This document shows positions 6,622 through 16,116 of a stretch of 64,000 nucleotides of DNA, piece after piece (position 1 is the first letter of the stretch; each line of letters starts with the position of its first letter). Source of the stretch: Tropicimonas sp. IMCC34043 (lineage in GTDB: Bacteria > Pseudomonadota > Alphaproteobacteria > Rhodobacterales > Rhodobacteraceae); the NCBI RefSeq assembly GCF_003390845.1, contig NZ_QMEK01000002.1, positions 310,001 through 374,000 of the forward strand, read 5' to 3'. The notes beneath the pieces are model-generated. The model did no database searches, was not told where the DNA came from, and worked only from the letters and a program-made list of their open reading frames with translations. Position numbers and translations under genes: made by a program.

Positions 6622-9600
6622 ATGACGAACATCCCGATCGAACATCTTCGAAAGCTGGTCCAGTGGCGGGACGAGACGACACTGGTGCCGTTTTCCGGCA
6701 TCCAGATGCTCGATTTCGGGTTTTCCGTCGACGACATCGACTTGAAGCCGTCGAAGTTCGTGGAGCGCACCACCGGCGAGGTCGGCGGCGAGGTCGAGCG
6801 CACGCTGTTGCCCTATACCGGTGACGAAGAGTTCGACGACAAGATCGAAGAGGGCGCGCGGGACGACGACGACAACTATGCGATCCGCCCGCTTGCCGCG
6901 CTGGAACCCTTTCTGGACAAATGGGTGCCGGTGCCGGTGCTGCGGCTGAAATCCGAACGCGGGCCGGACGGCGCGGAGCGCTATGACCCCGGCCCGTCAA
7001 GCTGGGCGCGGTTGCGCACGACCGAGCTGCCCGAGCGCGACCCCGTGACCGGTCACACCCACCGGGTGCAACTGGCGCTCGACACGTCGCTGGTGGCGCA
7101 GAATGCGGCCGACCAATACGTCGCGCCGGAAATCTCGGATGCCGAGAAGCCGCGCGAATTCCGCCTTGTCAGCGATCCCGCGCATATGGACTGGTTTCTG
7201 CGCCGGTTGGAGCCCGCTGCCGACGGCACGCTGGCCGACCTGCAATTGTGGGTGTCGGACTGGCTGAAGGAACTGTTTCTGGCCTTCAAGCGGGCAGAAC
7301 GGCCGGGCCGGCGGATCACCGAGGACATGCTGCTTTATCAGTTCGAACACTGGGCGCGCTATCTTGCCTATCTGCGTCTGATCAATGCCACCTGCCACCC
7401 GCCGAAGATGCGCTTCGTCAACACCGTGTCGGAACGCGATGCGGTCACGCCGGTCGATGTGGATCTGGTGCTCGATGTCGGCAACAGCCGTACCTGCGGC
7501 ATCCTGATCGAACGCTTTCCGGGCGAGCCGCGGGTCGATCTGGCACGGTCCTTCCCGCTTGAGATCCGCGATCTGTCGCGGCCCGAATTCCACTATTCGG
7601 GCCTGTTCGAAAGCCGGGTGGAATTTGCCGAATTCCGCATGGGCGACGACCGCTTCGCCAGCCGCTCGGGCCGCCGCAATGCCTTCATGTGGCCGTCCTT
7701 CGTGCGCATCGGGCCCGAGGCCGTGGGATTGATCCAGCAGGAGGAGGGGACCGAGACCGCCTCGGGCCTGTCCTCGCCCAAGCGCTATCTGTGGGACGAC
7801 ACTGCGACCCAGCAGGACTGGCGCTTTCATCACCATTTCGATCCGAACAATCTGCCAAAGGCGGTGCGCTCCGCGATGCGGCATCTCAACGAGGCCGGCG
7901 ACGTGCTGGAACAGGTGCGCTATGAGGAACAGCAGCGCCTGCGTCCGAAGCGCGCCACCCCGACCAATCAGGCGATCCGGCCGCGGTTCTCGCGTTCCTC
8001 GATGTTCAGCTTCATGCTGGCCGAGATCATTGCCCATGCGCTGGTGCAGATCAACGATCCGGGCTCGCGCTCGCGCCGGGCGCAGTCGGACCTGCCGCGA
8101 CGGCTGAACCGGATCATCCTGAGCCTGCCGACCGCAACCTCGATCCAGGAGCAGGCGATCATAAGGTCCCGCGCTTCGGGCGCGCTGCGGATGGTCTGGG
8201 CAATGCTTGGCATCAAGGAGACCGACAGTTCGATCGCCCGCCGCCCGACCCTGCTGGTGGAATTCGACGAGGCGAGCTGCACCCAGCTTGTCTACCTCTA
8301 TACCGAGGTGACGCAGAAATTCGACGGGCGGATCGACCGGTTTCTGGAACTCAAGGGCCGGATGCGCCCGCCCCCCGGTGGCGGCGCCCCCGAGCCCTCG
8401 CTGCGGCTCGCCTGTATCGACATCGGTGGTGGCACCACGGACCTGATGATAACCACCTTCCGGGGCGAGGCGAACCGGGTCCTGCATCCCGAGCAGAATT
8501 TCCGCGAAGGCTTCCGGCTGGCAGGCGACGATCTGGTGCAGCGTGTGATCTCGGGGATCATCCTGCCGCTGCTGCAACGCTCGATCGAGGAGGCGGGCGG
8601 GCGCTATGTCGGCGAGAAGTTCCGCGAGATCTTTGGCGGCGACATCGGCGGGCAGGATCAGCAGGCGGTGCAAAGGCGCCGGATCTTCTCGCTTCGGGTG
8701 CTGTTGCCGCTGGCCGAGGCGATCCTTGCCTATTGCGAGACGGCGGACGAATTCGACCGCTTTGACCTCGCCGTGGGCGAGATCCTCGGGTTGACGCCGT
8801 CGCGGTCGCCCGAAGAGACGGAGGCAGGCCCGGGACCTTTGGCAAAACCGGTCGCCGACCCGGCAAGGACCGACAAGAAGGACGTTGCCGAGGAAACGCT
8901 CGCCTTCCTCGAAACCCGCGCCGAGGAACTGGGCGCGGTCGGCTGGCGGCTGGCCGATGTGGTGCTGGCAACCTCGCGCGAAGATGTCGACGCGATCTCG
9001 CGCGAGACCTTCCAGAAGGTTCTGGGCAACATGTGCGAGGTCATCGACCACCTCGGTGCCGATATCGTGCTGCTGACCGGCCGGCCCTCGCGCCTGCCGG
9101 CGGTGCGCTCGATTATCGAGGAACTGCATGTGGTTGCGCCGCACCGGATGATCCCGATGCACAGCTACAAATGCGGGCGCTGGTATCCGTTCCGCGATCC
9201 GGTGACCCAGCGCATCGGCGATCCGAAAAGCACGGTGGCGGTGGGCGGGATGCTGATTGCGCTCAGCGAGAACCGCATCCCGAACTTCAAGGTCACGACC
9301 GGCGCGTTCCGGATGCGTTCGACCGCGCGGTTTATCGGCGAGATGGACACCAGCGGCCAGATCGTCGACGAACGGCTGCTGTTCTCGGACATCGACCTCG
9401 ATCAGGCCAAACGCGGCGCGGCGCAGATGACCGAACTGCGCATGTTTTCGCCCGTCCATATCGGCAGCCGGCAATTGCCGCTCGAACGCTGGACGACGAC
9501 GCCGCTCTATCGTCTCGATTTCGCCAATGCCGCGGCACAGCAGCGGCCGACGCCGATCCGCGTGGTGCTGGAAAAGCTGGAGTTCGACGACGGCGGTGAC

Positions 9601-9783
9601 GACGAGGATAACCCGACCGCCGAACAGACCCTGCGCCGCGAATCCGTGCGCGAGGCCTTCGGGATCGAAGAAGTGGAAGACGGCAACCAGGGACCGATGA
9701 AGAAGGAAGATCTGGTGCTGCGACTGCATACGCTGGGATTTGATGACGAATACTGGATGGATTCGGGGATCTTCCGGCTTTGA
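6622..9783 (+). CDS. srfB: SrfB family protein, actin-like ATPase fold
   Basis: 1053 residues, matching the virulence factor SrfB family named from Salmonella, whose biochemical role is not established. It shows the nucleotide-binding pattern of the actin/Hsp70 fold: a phosphate-1-like motif LVLDVGNSRTCGIL (281-294), a phosphate-2-like motif IDIGGGTTDLMI (598-609) and an adenosine-motif-like VLLTGRPSRLPAV near 815-827. There is no signal peptide or membrane helix, so it is cytoplasmic. ATG 6622 is preferred; a TTG two codons upstream is possible. The stop lies 13 bases before srfC. The srfB-srfC pairing is what makes the family call firm. Confidence 0.9.
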   Translation: MTNIPIEHLRKLVQWRDETTLVPFSGIQMLDFGFSVDDIDLKPSKFVERTTGEVGGEVERTLLPYTGDEEFDDKIEEGARDDDDNYAIRPLAALEPFLDKWVPVPVLRLKSERGPDGAERYDPGPSSWARLRTTELPERDPVTGHTHRVQLALDTSLVAQNAADQYVAPEISDAEKPREFRLVSDPAHMDWFLRRLEPAADGTLADLQLWVSDWLKELFLAFKRAERPGRRITEDMLLYQFEHWARYLAYLRLINATCHPPKMRFVNTVSERDAVTPVDVDLVLDVGNSRTCGILIERFPGEPRVDLARSFPLEIRDLSRPEFHYSGLFESRVEFAEFRMGDDRFASRSGRRNAFMWPSFVRIGPEAVGLIQQEEGTETASGLSSPKRYLWDDTATQQDWRFHHHFDPNNLPKAVRSAMRHLNEAGDVLEQVRYEEQQRLRPKRATPTNQAIRPRFSRSSMFSFMLAEIIAHALVQINDPGSRSRRAQSDLPRRLNRIILSLPTATSIQEQAIIRSRASGALRMVWAMLGIKETDSSIARRPTLLVEFDEASCTQLVYLYTEVTQKFDGRIDRFLELKGRMRPPPGGGAPEPSLRLACIDIGGGTTDLMITTFRGEANRVLHPEQNFREGFRLAGDDLVQRVISGIILPLLQRSIEEAGGRYVGEKFREIFGGDIGGQDQQAVQRRRIFSLRVLLPLAEAILAYCETADEFDRFDLAVGEILGLTPSRSPEETEAGPGPLAKPVADPARTDKKDVAEETLAFLETRAEELGAVGWRLADVVLATSREDVDAISRETFQKVLGNMCEVIDHLGADIVLLTGRPSRLPAVRSIIEELHVVAPHRMIPMHSYKCGRWYPFRDPVTQRIGDPKSTVAVGGMLIALSENRIPNFKVTTGAFRMRSTARFIGEMDTSGQIVDERLLFSDIDLDQAKRGAAQMTELRMFSPVHIGSRQLPLERWTTTPLYRLDFANAAAQQRPTPIRVVLEKLEFDDGGDDEDNPTAEQTLRRESVREAFGIEEVEDGNQGPMKKEDLVLRLHTLGFDDEYWMDSGIFRL

Positions 9784-9796
9784 GGATGGGATTGGC

Positions 9797-12472
9797 ATGA
9801 GCGGACCTGAGGAACTGGGCGCCCGTTGCCGCGAGGTGGCGGAACTGGCCGGCAAGGCGCTGGAATGGATCGACGACCCCGAAGCGCAGGCGATGGTGGG
9901 GCCGGACCGCAAGGCGCTGACAAAGCTGCTGCGCCGCGGCTCAAGGCGGGCGACGAAACTGGCCCGCTCGGCAGAGACCAAGTTGAGCGTCAGCGTCTTT
10001 GGCCCCAGCCAGGCGGGCAAGTCGTTTCTGGTCTCGGTTCTGGCGCGCCCCGAGGGCGGCCGGCTGGTCGCCGATTTCAACGGTCCGGGCGGCAAGCTCG
10101 ACTATATCAGCGCGATCAACCCGGTGGGCGACGGCGAGTCGACCGGTCTGGTGACCCGTTTCACCATGACCAAGGATCAGACCCCGGAGGGCTTTCCGAT
10201 CAAGCTGGTGCTGTTGTCCGAGGCCGACATCGCCCGCACGATCATGAACAGCTTCTATATGGATGGCGACCAGTCCGAGGTGCCGCCGGAGCCGGAGGAT
10301 CTGACCGCGCATATCGAGGCGTTTCGCGGCCGGATGTCGGATGGCGAAAAGGGGCTCAGCTATGACGACGTCCACGAGATTGCCGAATATGTCGAGGCGA
10401 GCTTTGGCAAGACCGCCTATGCCGCCGCTCTGAAACCGTTCTGGGACGAGGCCTCGGTGATCCTGCCAAAGCTCGCCCTGCCGGACCGGGCCGAGTTTCT
10501 GGCGCTGCTCTGGGGCCGCCACGCGGCCTTCACCGACCTTTTCCTGCGGCTTGCGCGTGCGACGGCCCAGATCGACAATGCGCCGGTGGTCTATGCAACG
10601 CTTGCCGCACTGACCCCGCGCGAGACCTCGATCATCGATGTCGGCACGCTGCACGGGCTGCTCGACGATGTTCAGACCGACATGCTGGAGATCCAGACAG
10701 AGGCGGGCAAGCGCGCAAAGCTGCCGCGCGCCATCGTGTGTGCGCTGGCCGCCGAACTGGTCTTTCCAATGGAAACGCAACCATCGGATGTCTTCGCCGA
10801 GACCGACCTTCTGGATTTCCCGGGCGCGCGCAACCGCTTTGACCAGCCGTTGTCAAAGACGCTCGCGGATCCTGTCGCCGCGATCTCGGGTCTGCTGCTG
10901 CGCGGCAAGGTGGCCTATCTTTTCGACCGCTATGTCGAGAACCAGGAGATCACCTCGATGCTGCTCTGCGTGCCGGACAGCAACATGGAGACGCTGGATC
11001 TGCCGGGACTGGTCGAGAACTGGATCGTTCAGACCCATGGCGGCACACCGCAGGAGCGTGCGACAAACGACTGCATCCTGTTCTTCGTGTTGACCAAGTT
11101 CGACAAGCATCTGGGCGACAGCGCGGCGGGCGGCGAGGAATCGCAGCGTTTCGAGCGGCGGATGAAGTTCTCGCTGCAGGAGAAATTCGGCCGTGGCCGC
11201 GACCCTTGGGTCGAACGCTGGACCCCGAGCACGCCGTTTCAGAACTGCTTCTGGCTGCGAAACCCCAACTTCTTTGTCGATGGCCTGATCGAATACGACG
11301 GCGATCGCGAGTTGCGGATCCGTCCCGAAAAGGAAGCGCGTGTGGACGAGTTGCGCACCGGCTGCATCTCGGCCGCACCGGTGCAGAAGCATTTCTCCGA
11401 TCCTGCCGCGGCCTGGGACGCCGCGCTGACCATGAACGACGGTGGCGTCAGCTATCTGACCGGCGCGCTGACCCGGGTCTGCACGCCCGCCAGCAAGGTC
11501 CGCCAACTGACCACCCAGATCGAGAAGACGGCAAGCGATATCGAGGCGGCGCTGTCGCCCTACTATGTCTCGGACGACGTGGAAAAGCGGGTGGACGAAA
11601 AGCGTCTGGCCGCCGCCGACATCATCGACGGGCTCGAGATCGCATTGCAGAACCACCGTTTCGGGGCGTTTCTGCGGTCGCTCACGGTCGATCAGGAACT
11701 GATCCAGGACCGTATCGCCCGGGTGCCGAGTTCGATCCGGATCTCGAGCGCGGTGTCCTCCGCCGCCGCAGAAGAACCTGCGCGGGTCGCGACCGCCGGT
11801 GCGGTCGCCCGCCCCGCGCGCCCCGGCAGGCCGGCGCGGCCGGCGGACCCATCGGCCGCGAAACCGGCCGATCCGGCGCCGGTCGCAGCCCGGGATGCGA
11901 ATGCCATCCGCACCATGACGGCCGCCATGTTCCAGTCGAACACGGCCGTCGAGGTCTGGCTTGATCGGCTCGCCGAATTCCGCGACGACACCGATCTGCT
12001 CCGGGCCTTTCATCTGACGACGGCGTCCGCCTCGGACCTGCTGAGCGAACTGACACACGGCCTGCGCCGATGCCGGGTGCCGCAGCGCATCGTCGAACAG
12101 CTCGAAGCGATCAACTTTGGCCACACCGTGGACAAACAGGCGCCGCCGGCCGCCATCGTCTGCGCCGAGCAGATCAATGAATTTGTCAACGGTCTCGGCT
12201 TTACCCATCTGCCGCAAGACCAGCGCCCGACGGCGCCGGGATCGGACGGGGTCGAACGGCCGATTTTCCTGACCCGGCCGAGCCGCGAGTCGGCCGAGGA
12301 TCTGCCGACGCTTCAGCGTGCGACCGCGCGGGACAAATGGACCGATTGGGTCTTCGGGCTCGAGGCGATGTTTGTCGCCAATGCAATGGACAGCGAGGGT
12401 GGCACGGTGAACATCGAACTGAACGGGCGCCTCGGCCGGATCCTGACACGGCTGGCGGGGGCAGAGGTCTGA
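9797..12472 (+). CDS. srfC: SrfC family protein, dynamin-like GTPase motifs
   Basis: 891 residues, the usual partner of SrfB. Three GTPase motifs are visible in the right order: a P-loop GPSQAGKS (69-76), a DxxG motif in LLDFPGARNRF (Asp340-Gly343) and a TKxD motif in LTKFDKH (433-436). TKxD with a large C-terminal region is typical of dynamin-like and septin-like P-loop GTPases, so nucleotide-driven assembly is an inference. A Pro/Ala-rich linker (about 675-700) separates the GTPase part from a C-terminal domain. There is no membrane helix. ATG 9797 follows the srfB stop by 13 bases; the stop overlaps the next start as TGATG. Confidence 0.88.
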   Translation: MSGPEELGARCREVAELAGKALEWIDDPEAQAMVGPDRKALTKLLRRGSRRATKLARSAETKLSVSVFGPSQAGKSFLVSVLARPEGGRLVADFNGPGGKLDYISAINPVGDGESTGLVTRFTMTKDQTPEGFPIKLVLLSEADIARTIMNSFYMDGDQSEVPPEPEDLTAHIEAFRGRMSDGEKGLSYDDVHEIAEYVEASFGKTAYAAALKPFWDEASVILPKLALPDRAEFLALLWGRHAAFTDLFLRLARATAQIDNAPVVYATLAALTPRETSIIDVGTLHGLLDDVQTDMLEIQTEAGKRAKLPRAIVCALAAELVFPMETQPSDVFAETDLLDFPGARNRFDQPLSKTLADPVAAISGLLLRGKVAYLFDRYVENQEITSMLLCVPDSNMETLDLPGLVENWIVQTHGGTPQERATNDCILFFVLTKFDKHLGDSAAGGEESQRFERRMKFSLQEKFGRGRDPWVERWTPSTPFQNCFWLRNPNFFVDGLIEYDGDRELRIRPEKEARVDELRTGCISAAPVQKHFSDPAAAWDAALTMNDGGVSYLTGALTRVCTPASKVRQLTTQIEKTASDIEAALSPYYVSDDVEKRVDEKRLAAADIIDGLEIALQNHRFGAFLRSLTVDQELIQDRIARVPSSIRISSAVSSAAAEEPARVATAGAVARPARPGRPARPADPSAAKPADPAPVAARDANAIRTMTAAMFQSNTAVEVWLDRLAEFRDDTDLLRAFHLTTASASDLLSELTHGLRRCRVPQRIVEQLEAINFGHTVDKQAPPAAIVCAEQINEFVNGLGFTHLPQDQRPTAPGSDGVERPIFLTRPSRESAEDLPTLQRATARDKWTDWVFGLEAMFVANAMDSEGGTVNIELNGRLGRILTRLAGAEV

Positions 12473-13449
12473 TGCAGGTCACCATCCGTCCCGATCCGTC
12501 AAAGCCGCTTGGGGGATATGCCCGTATCGAACTCGACACGGGTCTCGATGCAACAGAGGTCACTGTGGCGGTGCGCAACGTCTTCTCGGGCCAGTTTCTG
12601 GGCGAAGACGGCTGGCAGCCAACACGCGAGGCCTTCGGGCCCTATCCGGTTGTGGCGGAGGGCAGCGGATCGCAGCTGACCGTCGGGCCCGAGATCGTGA
12701 ACCAGATCGAGGAATATACCGCGATCGAGTTGTTTCTGGGCGATGCGAAGGCGCAGACAAGCTGGCCCGACGATGTGGTGCCGGCGCCGGGTGCGGCGCG
12801 GCTCGGCGGGATATCCTCGGTCAACACCGCGCGCAGGGCCGAACCGTCGCAGGCGCTTCGCGCGCCGGTGCGAGAGCCGGAGGACCCCGGGATCGTCGTC
12901 GATCCCGCGCCGGAACCGACGGCGGCGCCGGAACCGACGGTGAACCGCAGCCGCACGCCGATGCTGATCGGAGGCGGGCTGTTGCTGGTCCTGCTTGCCG
13001 TGGTGCTCGGTTATCTTTTCCTGAGGCCGAAGGATGTTCCGCCACCGCCGCCGCCGCCACCACCTGTACCGGATGTCTGCAGTGCCGAGGCCCTTGCAAC
13101 CCTTTCGGGCGGGCCGTTTGCGGCCGTTCAGGAGGTGTTCGCCACCTGCGGGGCGAAGATTTCCGCCGACGATGCGCTCGGGCTGCTCGAATCCGCGGCT
13201 GCCGCGGGCGATGGTGCGGCGCTGACGCTGTTCGGCAAGCTCTATGACAGCGCCGCAACCGACCCGGTGGTCGAACAGTCGATCGGCCTCAGCTTTGATG
13301 CGGCCGATGCGCGTGCCGCCGAATATTATTCCCGCGCCGTCGCGGCGGGCGCGTCAGAGGCCGCGCCGCTGCTGTCCGCGACCTGCGAGCGGCTGGCGGG
13401 GTCGTCTGCCACGCTCGACCGGTCCGCGCACGAGGATTTCTGCCAATGA
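12472..13449 (+). CDS. Bitopic membrane protein with cytoplasmic beta domain and periplasmic Sel1-like repeats
   Basis: 325 residues of unknown function. Residues 1-110 are a beta-rich domain (VTIRPDPSKPLGGYARIEL, then FSGQFLGEDGWQP). A Pro/Glu-rich linker follows, then a single membrane helix near 163-182 (MLIGGGLLLVLLAVVLGYLF) and a nine-proline run. The periplasmic part contains helical repeats resembling Sel1/TPR (AAAGDGAALTLFGKLYD, AAEYYSRAVAAGASEAAPLL) and several Cys that could pair. The start overlaps the srfC stop and the stop overlaps the next start (ATGA), so tight co-translation with srfC and the vWA gene is expected. Confidence 0.75.
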   Translation: MQVTIRPDPSKPLGGYARIELDTGLDATEVTVAVRNVFSGQFLGEDGWQPTREAFGPYPVVAEGSGSQLTVGPEIVNQIEEYTAIELFLGDAKAQTSWPDDVVPAPGAARLGGISSVNTARRAEPSQALRAPVREPEDPGIVVDPAPEPTAAPEPTVNRSRTPMLIGGGLLLVLLAVVLGYLFLRPKDVPPPPPPPPPVPDVCSAEALATLSGGPFAAVQEVFATCGAKISADDALGLLESAAAAGDGAALTLFGKLYDSAATDPVVEQSIGLSFDAADARAAEYYSRAVAAGASEAAPLLSATCERLAGSSATLDRSAHEDFCQ

Positions 13450-15368
13450 TCCCGCGCCGTGCCACGTTCTGGCTGGCGCTGATGCTGGCCGTCGCCACCC
13501 TGGCGGCGTTTCCGGCGGCCGCCCAGCAGGTCCGGCCGTTGCTGGCTCCGGGCAAGTCCACGGTCTATCAGCGGGTGCTGACCCGCCCGGGCGCCTATCT
13601 TCATTCGATGCCGAACGGCCCGCAGGACCGGATGTATCCGGCGTTTCAGCCGCTTTATGTCTTCGACCGGCAGGCGGGCTGGCTCAGCGTCGGCGCCTCG
13701 GCCTCGCGTCTGCCCGAAGGCTGGGTGGAAGAAAGCGCGGTGCTGCCCTGGAAGCAGAACATCGTCGGTGCCTTCACCAACAGCGCCGGCCGCAAGCGGC
13801 AGCTGTTCTTTGACACCGAGGATCACCTGCGCTGGCTGATGAACAACGAGGCGCTGACCCAGGTGCAGGACCGTCTGCTGGCCGAAGCCGAGGCCGGCCT
13901 CTCGGGCGGCGACGGAGTGGTTTCGGTCGAGCCCGAGGAATTCGTCAATATCCGCGACGATCTTTACGTCATGCCGATCCTCGATTTCGAGCAGGATCTG
14001 TCGCCGATCAACTATGACACCGTGCTCTTGATGGAGGTCGCGTCGGTCCCGCTGGAGGAACCGGCCGCTGCCCCTGCCGCGACGACGCAGACAAGCGATC
14101 CCTTCGACGTCGGCATTGTCTTCGTGCTCGACACGACCCAGTCGATGGCGCCCTACATCGCCCGTACCCAGAAGGCGCTCGACAAGGTCATCTCGGGGAT
14201 CGAGGGCACCGACATCGGCAAGCTGGTGAATTTCGGGGTCTTCGGGTTTCGCGACAGCACCGATGCCGTGCCGGGGCTGGAATACCGCACCAGGGAACTG
14301 ATCCCGCTGGCCCGGCGGGACGACCAGACGCCGGTTCTCGACGCCATCGGCAAGGCAACGCGGGTGGCGACGGTCAGCTCGCCCGGGTTCAACGAAGACA
14401 GTCTGGCGGGGGTCGAGGACGCCATCGGCAAGAGCGACTGGGATCAGGACGGCAACCCGATCAACGCGCGCTATGTGATCCTGGTGACCGACGCCGGGCC
14501 AAAGGACCCGCGCGATCCCAATGCCCGGTCCGAGATCGGGGCGGCCGAACTGCAGGTGGACGCCGAGGGCCAGCAGATCGTGGTGATGACCCTGCACCTG
14601 CGCACGCCCGTCGGCGGAGAAGCCAACCACGCCTATGCGGCGGATCAGTACAAGGCGCTGTCGCGGTTCGGCGACAACAGCTTCTATTTTCCGATCGAGA
14701 ACGGGTCTGAAACGGCGTTCGAGGACGTCGCAACCCGGCTGGTGACGGCGCTGACCGACCATGTGCGCGTCGCCCGGGGCGAGGCGACCGAGCTGTCCGA
14801 CGATGAGGCGGGCAAGGAGATGGTGGAGTTGGGCCGGGCCATGCGGTTGGCCTATCTGGGGGATCAGCGCGGCACACAAGCGCCGGATGTGATCCGCGGC
14901 TGGGTTTCCGACCTTGCGGTCGAGGATCCGCGGCGCACGGCCATCGAACCGCGCCTGCTGATCACCAAAAACGAGCTTGCGACCATGGCCGATCTGCTGC
15001 GCGTGATGACCGACGAGGGCGAGAAGGTCACCAGTTCGGACGATGCGATGAGCTTTTTCGTCCGGGTGCGCGAGGTGGTCGCGCAGATGGCGCAGGACCC
15101 CAAGATGATGGTCGACGCCAATGCCGACAGCCTTGGCGGTACGCTCGAGTTTCTCGAGGATCTGCCTTACCAGAGCCAGCTCATGTCGATGACCGAACAG
15201 CGCTGGGGCCAGAGCGCGATGATGCGGCGGACGATCCTCGACACCATGCGGCAAAAGCTGGCGCAATACCGCAAGTGGCTGCTCGACCCGACGGTCTGGA
15301 CCTCGCTGTCGGACAATTCGCCCGATGGCGAACATGTCTTTGCCATGCCCTTCGACATCCTGCCGTGA
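13446..15368 (+). CDS. Secreted SH3-like/von Willebrand factor A protein
   Basis: 640 residues. Residues 1-27 are a signal peptide ending AAAQ. Residues about 35-100 resemble a bacterial SH3 domain (TRPGAYLHSMPNG, GWLSVGAS, PEGWVEESAVLPW). A vWA domain begins near 222 (DVGIVFVLDTTQSMAPYI) with a MIDAS-type site at 229-233 that reads DTTQS rather than the usual DxSxS; VTDAGPKDPRD supplies the later Asp. The vWA part resembles that of PpkA-linked type VI secretion proteins, but no kinase is present here. The C-terminal 200 residues are helical and unrecognised. It is periplasmic, perhaps a metal-dependent adhesion or scaffold subunit. The start overlaps the preceding stop. Confidence 0.8.
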   Translation: MIPRRATFWLALMLAVATLAAFPAAAQQVRPLLAPGKSTVYQRVLTRPGAYLHSMPNGPQDRMYPAFQPLYVFDRQAGWLSVGASASRLPEGWVEESAVLPWKQNIVGAFTNSAGRKRQLFFDTEDHLRWLMNNEALTQVQDRLLAEAEAGLSGGDGVVSVEPEEFVNIRDDLYVMPILDFEQDLSPINYDTVLLMEVASVPLEEPAAAPAATTQTSDPFDVGIVFVLDTTQSMAPYIARTQKALDKVISGIEGTDIGKLVNFGVFGFRDSTDAVPGLEYRTRELIPLARRDDQTPVLDAIGKATRVATVSSPGFNEDSLAGVEDAIGKSDWDQDGNPINARYVILVTDAGPKDPRDPNARSEIGAAELQVDAEGQQIVVMTLHLRTPVGGEANHAYAADQYKALSRFGDNSFYFPIENGSETAFEDVATRLVTALTDHVRVARGEATELSDDEAGKEMVELGRAMRLAYLGDQRGTQAPDVIRGWVSDLAVEDPRRTAIEPRLLITKNELATMADLLRVMTDEGEKVTSSDDAMSFFVRVREVVAQMAQDPKMMVDANADSLGGTLEFLEDLPYQSQLMSMTEQRWGQSAMMRRTILDTMRQKLAQYRKWLLDPTVWTSLSDNSPDGEHVFAMPFDILP

Positions 15369-15381
15369 CGGGGGGGCGCCG

Positions 15382-16116
15382 ATGATCTCCAGCCTGCTCG
15401 CCCGGCGTCTTCTGACGACCCTGAGCTCGCCTGACCGCGGATTTCGGCTGGAAGTGGAGGATTTCCGGCTGGACGCAGGCGAGGCGGTCGGTCTGACCGG
15501 CCCGAGCGGCACCGGCAAGACCCTGTTGCTGGAACTGCTGGGATTGCTGCGCAGGCCAGATTCGGGCAGCGCCTATGAGGTTGTGCTGCCGGACGCCACG
15601 CGCGATCTTGCGGCGCTCTGGTCGGCGGGGGCCGGGGCTGCGACGGCGACGCGCGGGGCGCTGTTCGGCTTCGTTCCGCAATCGGGCGGGCTTTTGCCCT
15701 TTATCACCGTGGCCGAGAATGTCAGCCTCGGTCAGCGCATTACCGGCCGCGAGGATCCGGCCCGTGCCCGCACGCTGATGGAGCGTCTGGGCATCCTGCC
15801 GCTGTCCCAACTCTATCCCGGCGCGCTTTCGATCGGCCAGCGCCAGCGGGTGGCCATTGCGCGCGCTTTGGCGCACCGACCGCCGTTCCTGATCGCCGAT
15901 GAACCGACTGCGGCGCTCGATCCCGGCACGGCGGCCGAGGCGATGACGATGCTTGTCGCGGCGGCCCATGAGGATGGCGCGGCACTGCTGGTTTCGTCCC
16001 ACGACGTGGCGCTGCTGGGCCGCTTTGCGATGCGCCGCTGTCATCTGTCGATCGCCGAAAGCAGCGAGACCCGGACCGTCAGCCGCCTGACCGCGGACGC
16101 CGAGGTGGCGGCATGA
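15382..16116 (+). CDS. ABC transporter ATP-binding subunit (LolD/MacB-like)
   Basis: 244 residues. It has Walker A GPSGTGKT near 40, Q-loop in FVPQSGGLLPF, the signature as LSIGQRQRVAIARAL, Walker B FLIADEPTAALD and H-loop SSHD. The LSIGQ signature replaces the common LSGGQ. Size and motifs fit the LolD/MacB/FtsE group that powers mechanotransmission by FtsX-like permeases. It pairs with the permease that overlaps its stop by four bases. No periplasmic adaptor protein of the MacA type is encoded nearby, so the partner may be one of the operon's own periplasmic proteins. Confidence 0.9.
   Translation: MISSLLARRLLTTLSSPDRGFRLEVEDFRLDAGEAVGLTGPSGTGKTLLLELLGLLRRPDSGSAYEVVLPDATRDLAALWSAGAGAATATRGALFGFVPQSGGLLPFITVAENVSLGQRITGREDPARARTLMERLGILPLSQLYPGALSIGQRQRVAIARALAHRPPFLIADEPTAALDPGTAAEAMTMLVAAAHEDGAALLVSSHDVALLGRFAMRRCHLSIAESSETRTVSRLTADAEVAA

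Noticed and set aside
6997-10095. Very long open frame on the minus strand opposite srfB
   Set aside because: Its sequence is rich in Arg, His, Gly and Pro with no domain, while the plus strand encodes clear SrfB motifs. Long antisense frames are expected in GC-rich DNA.
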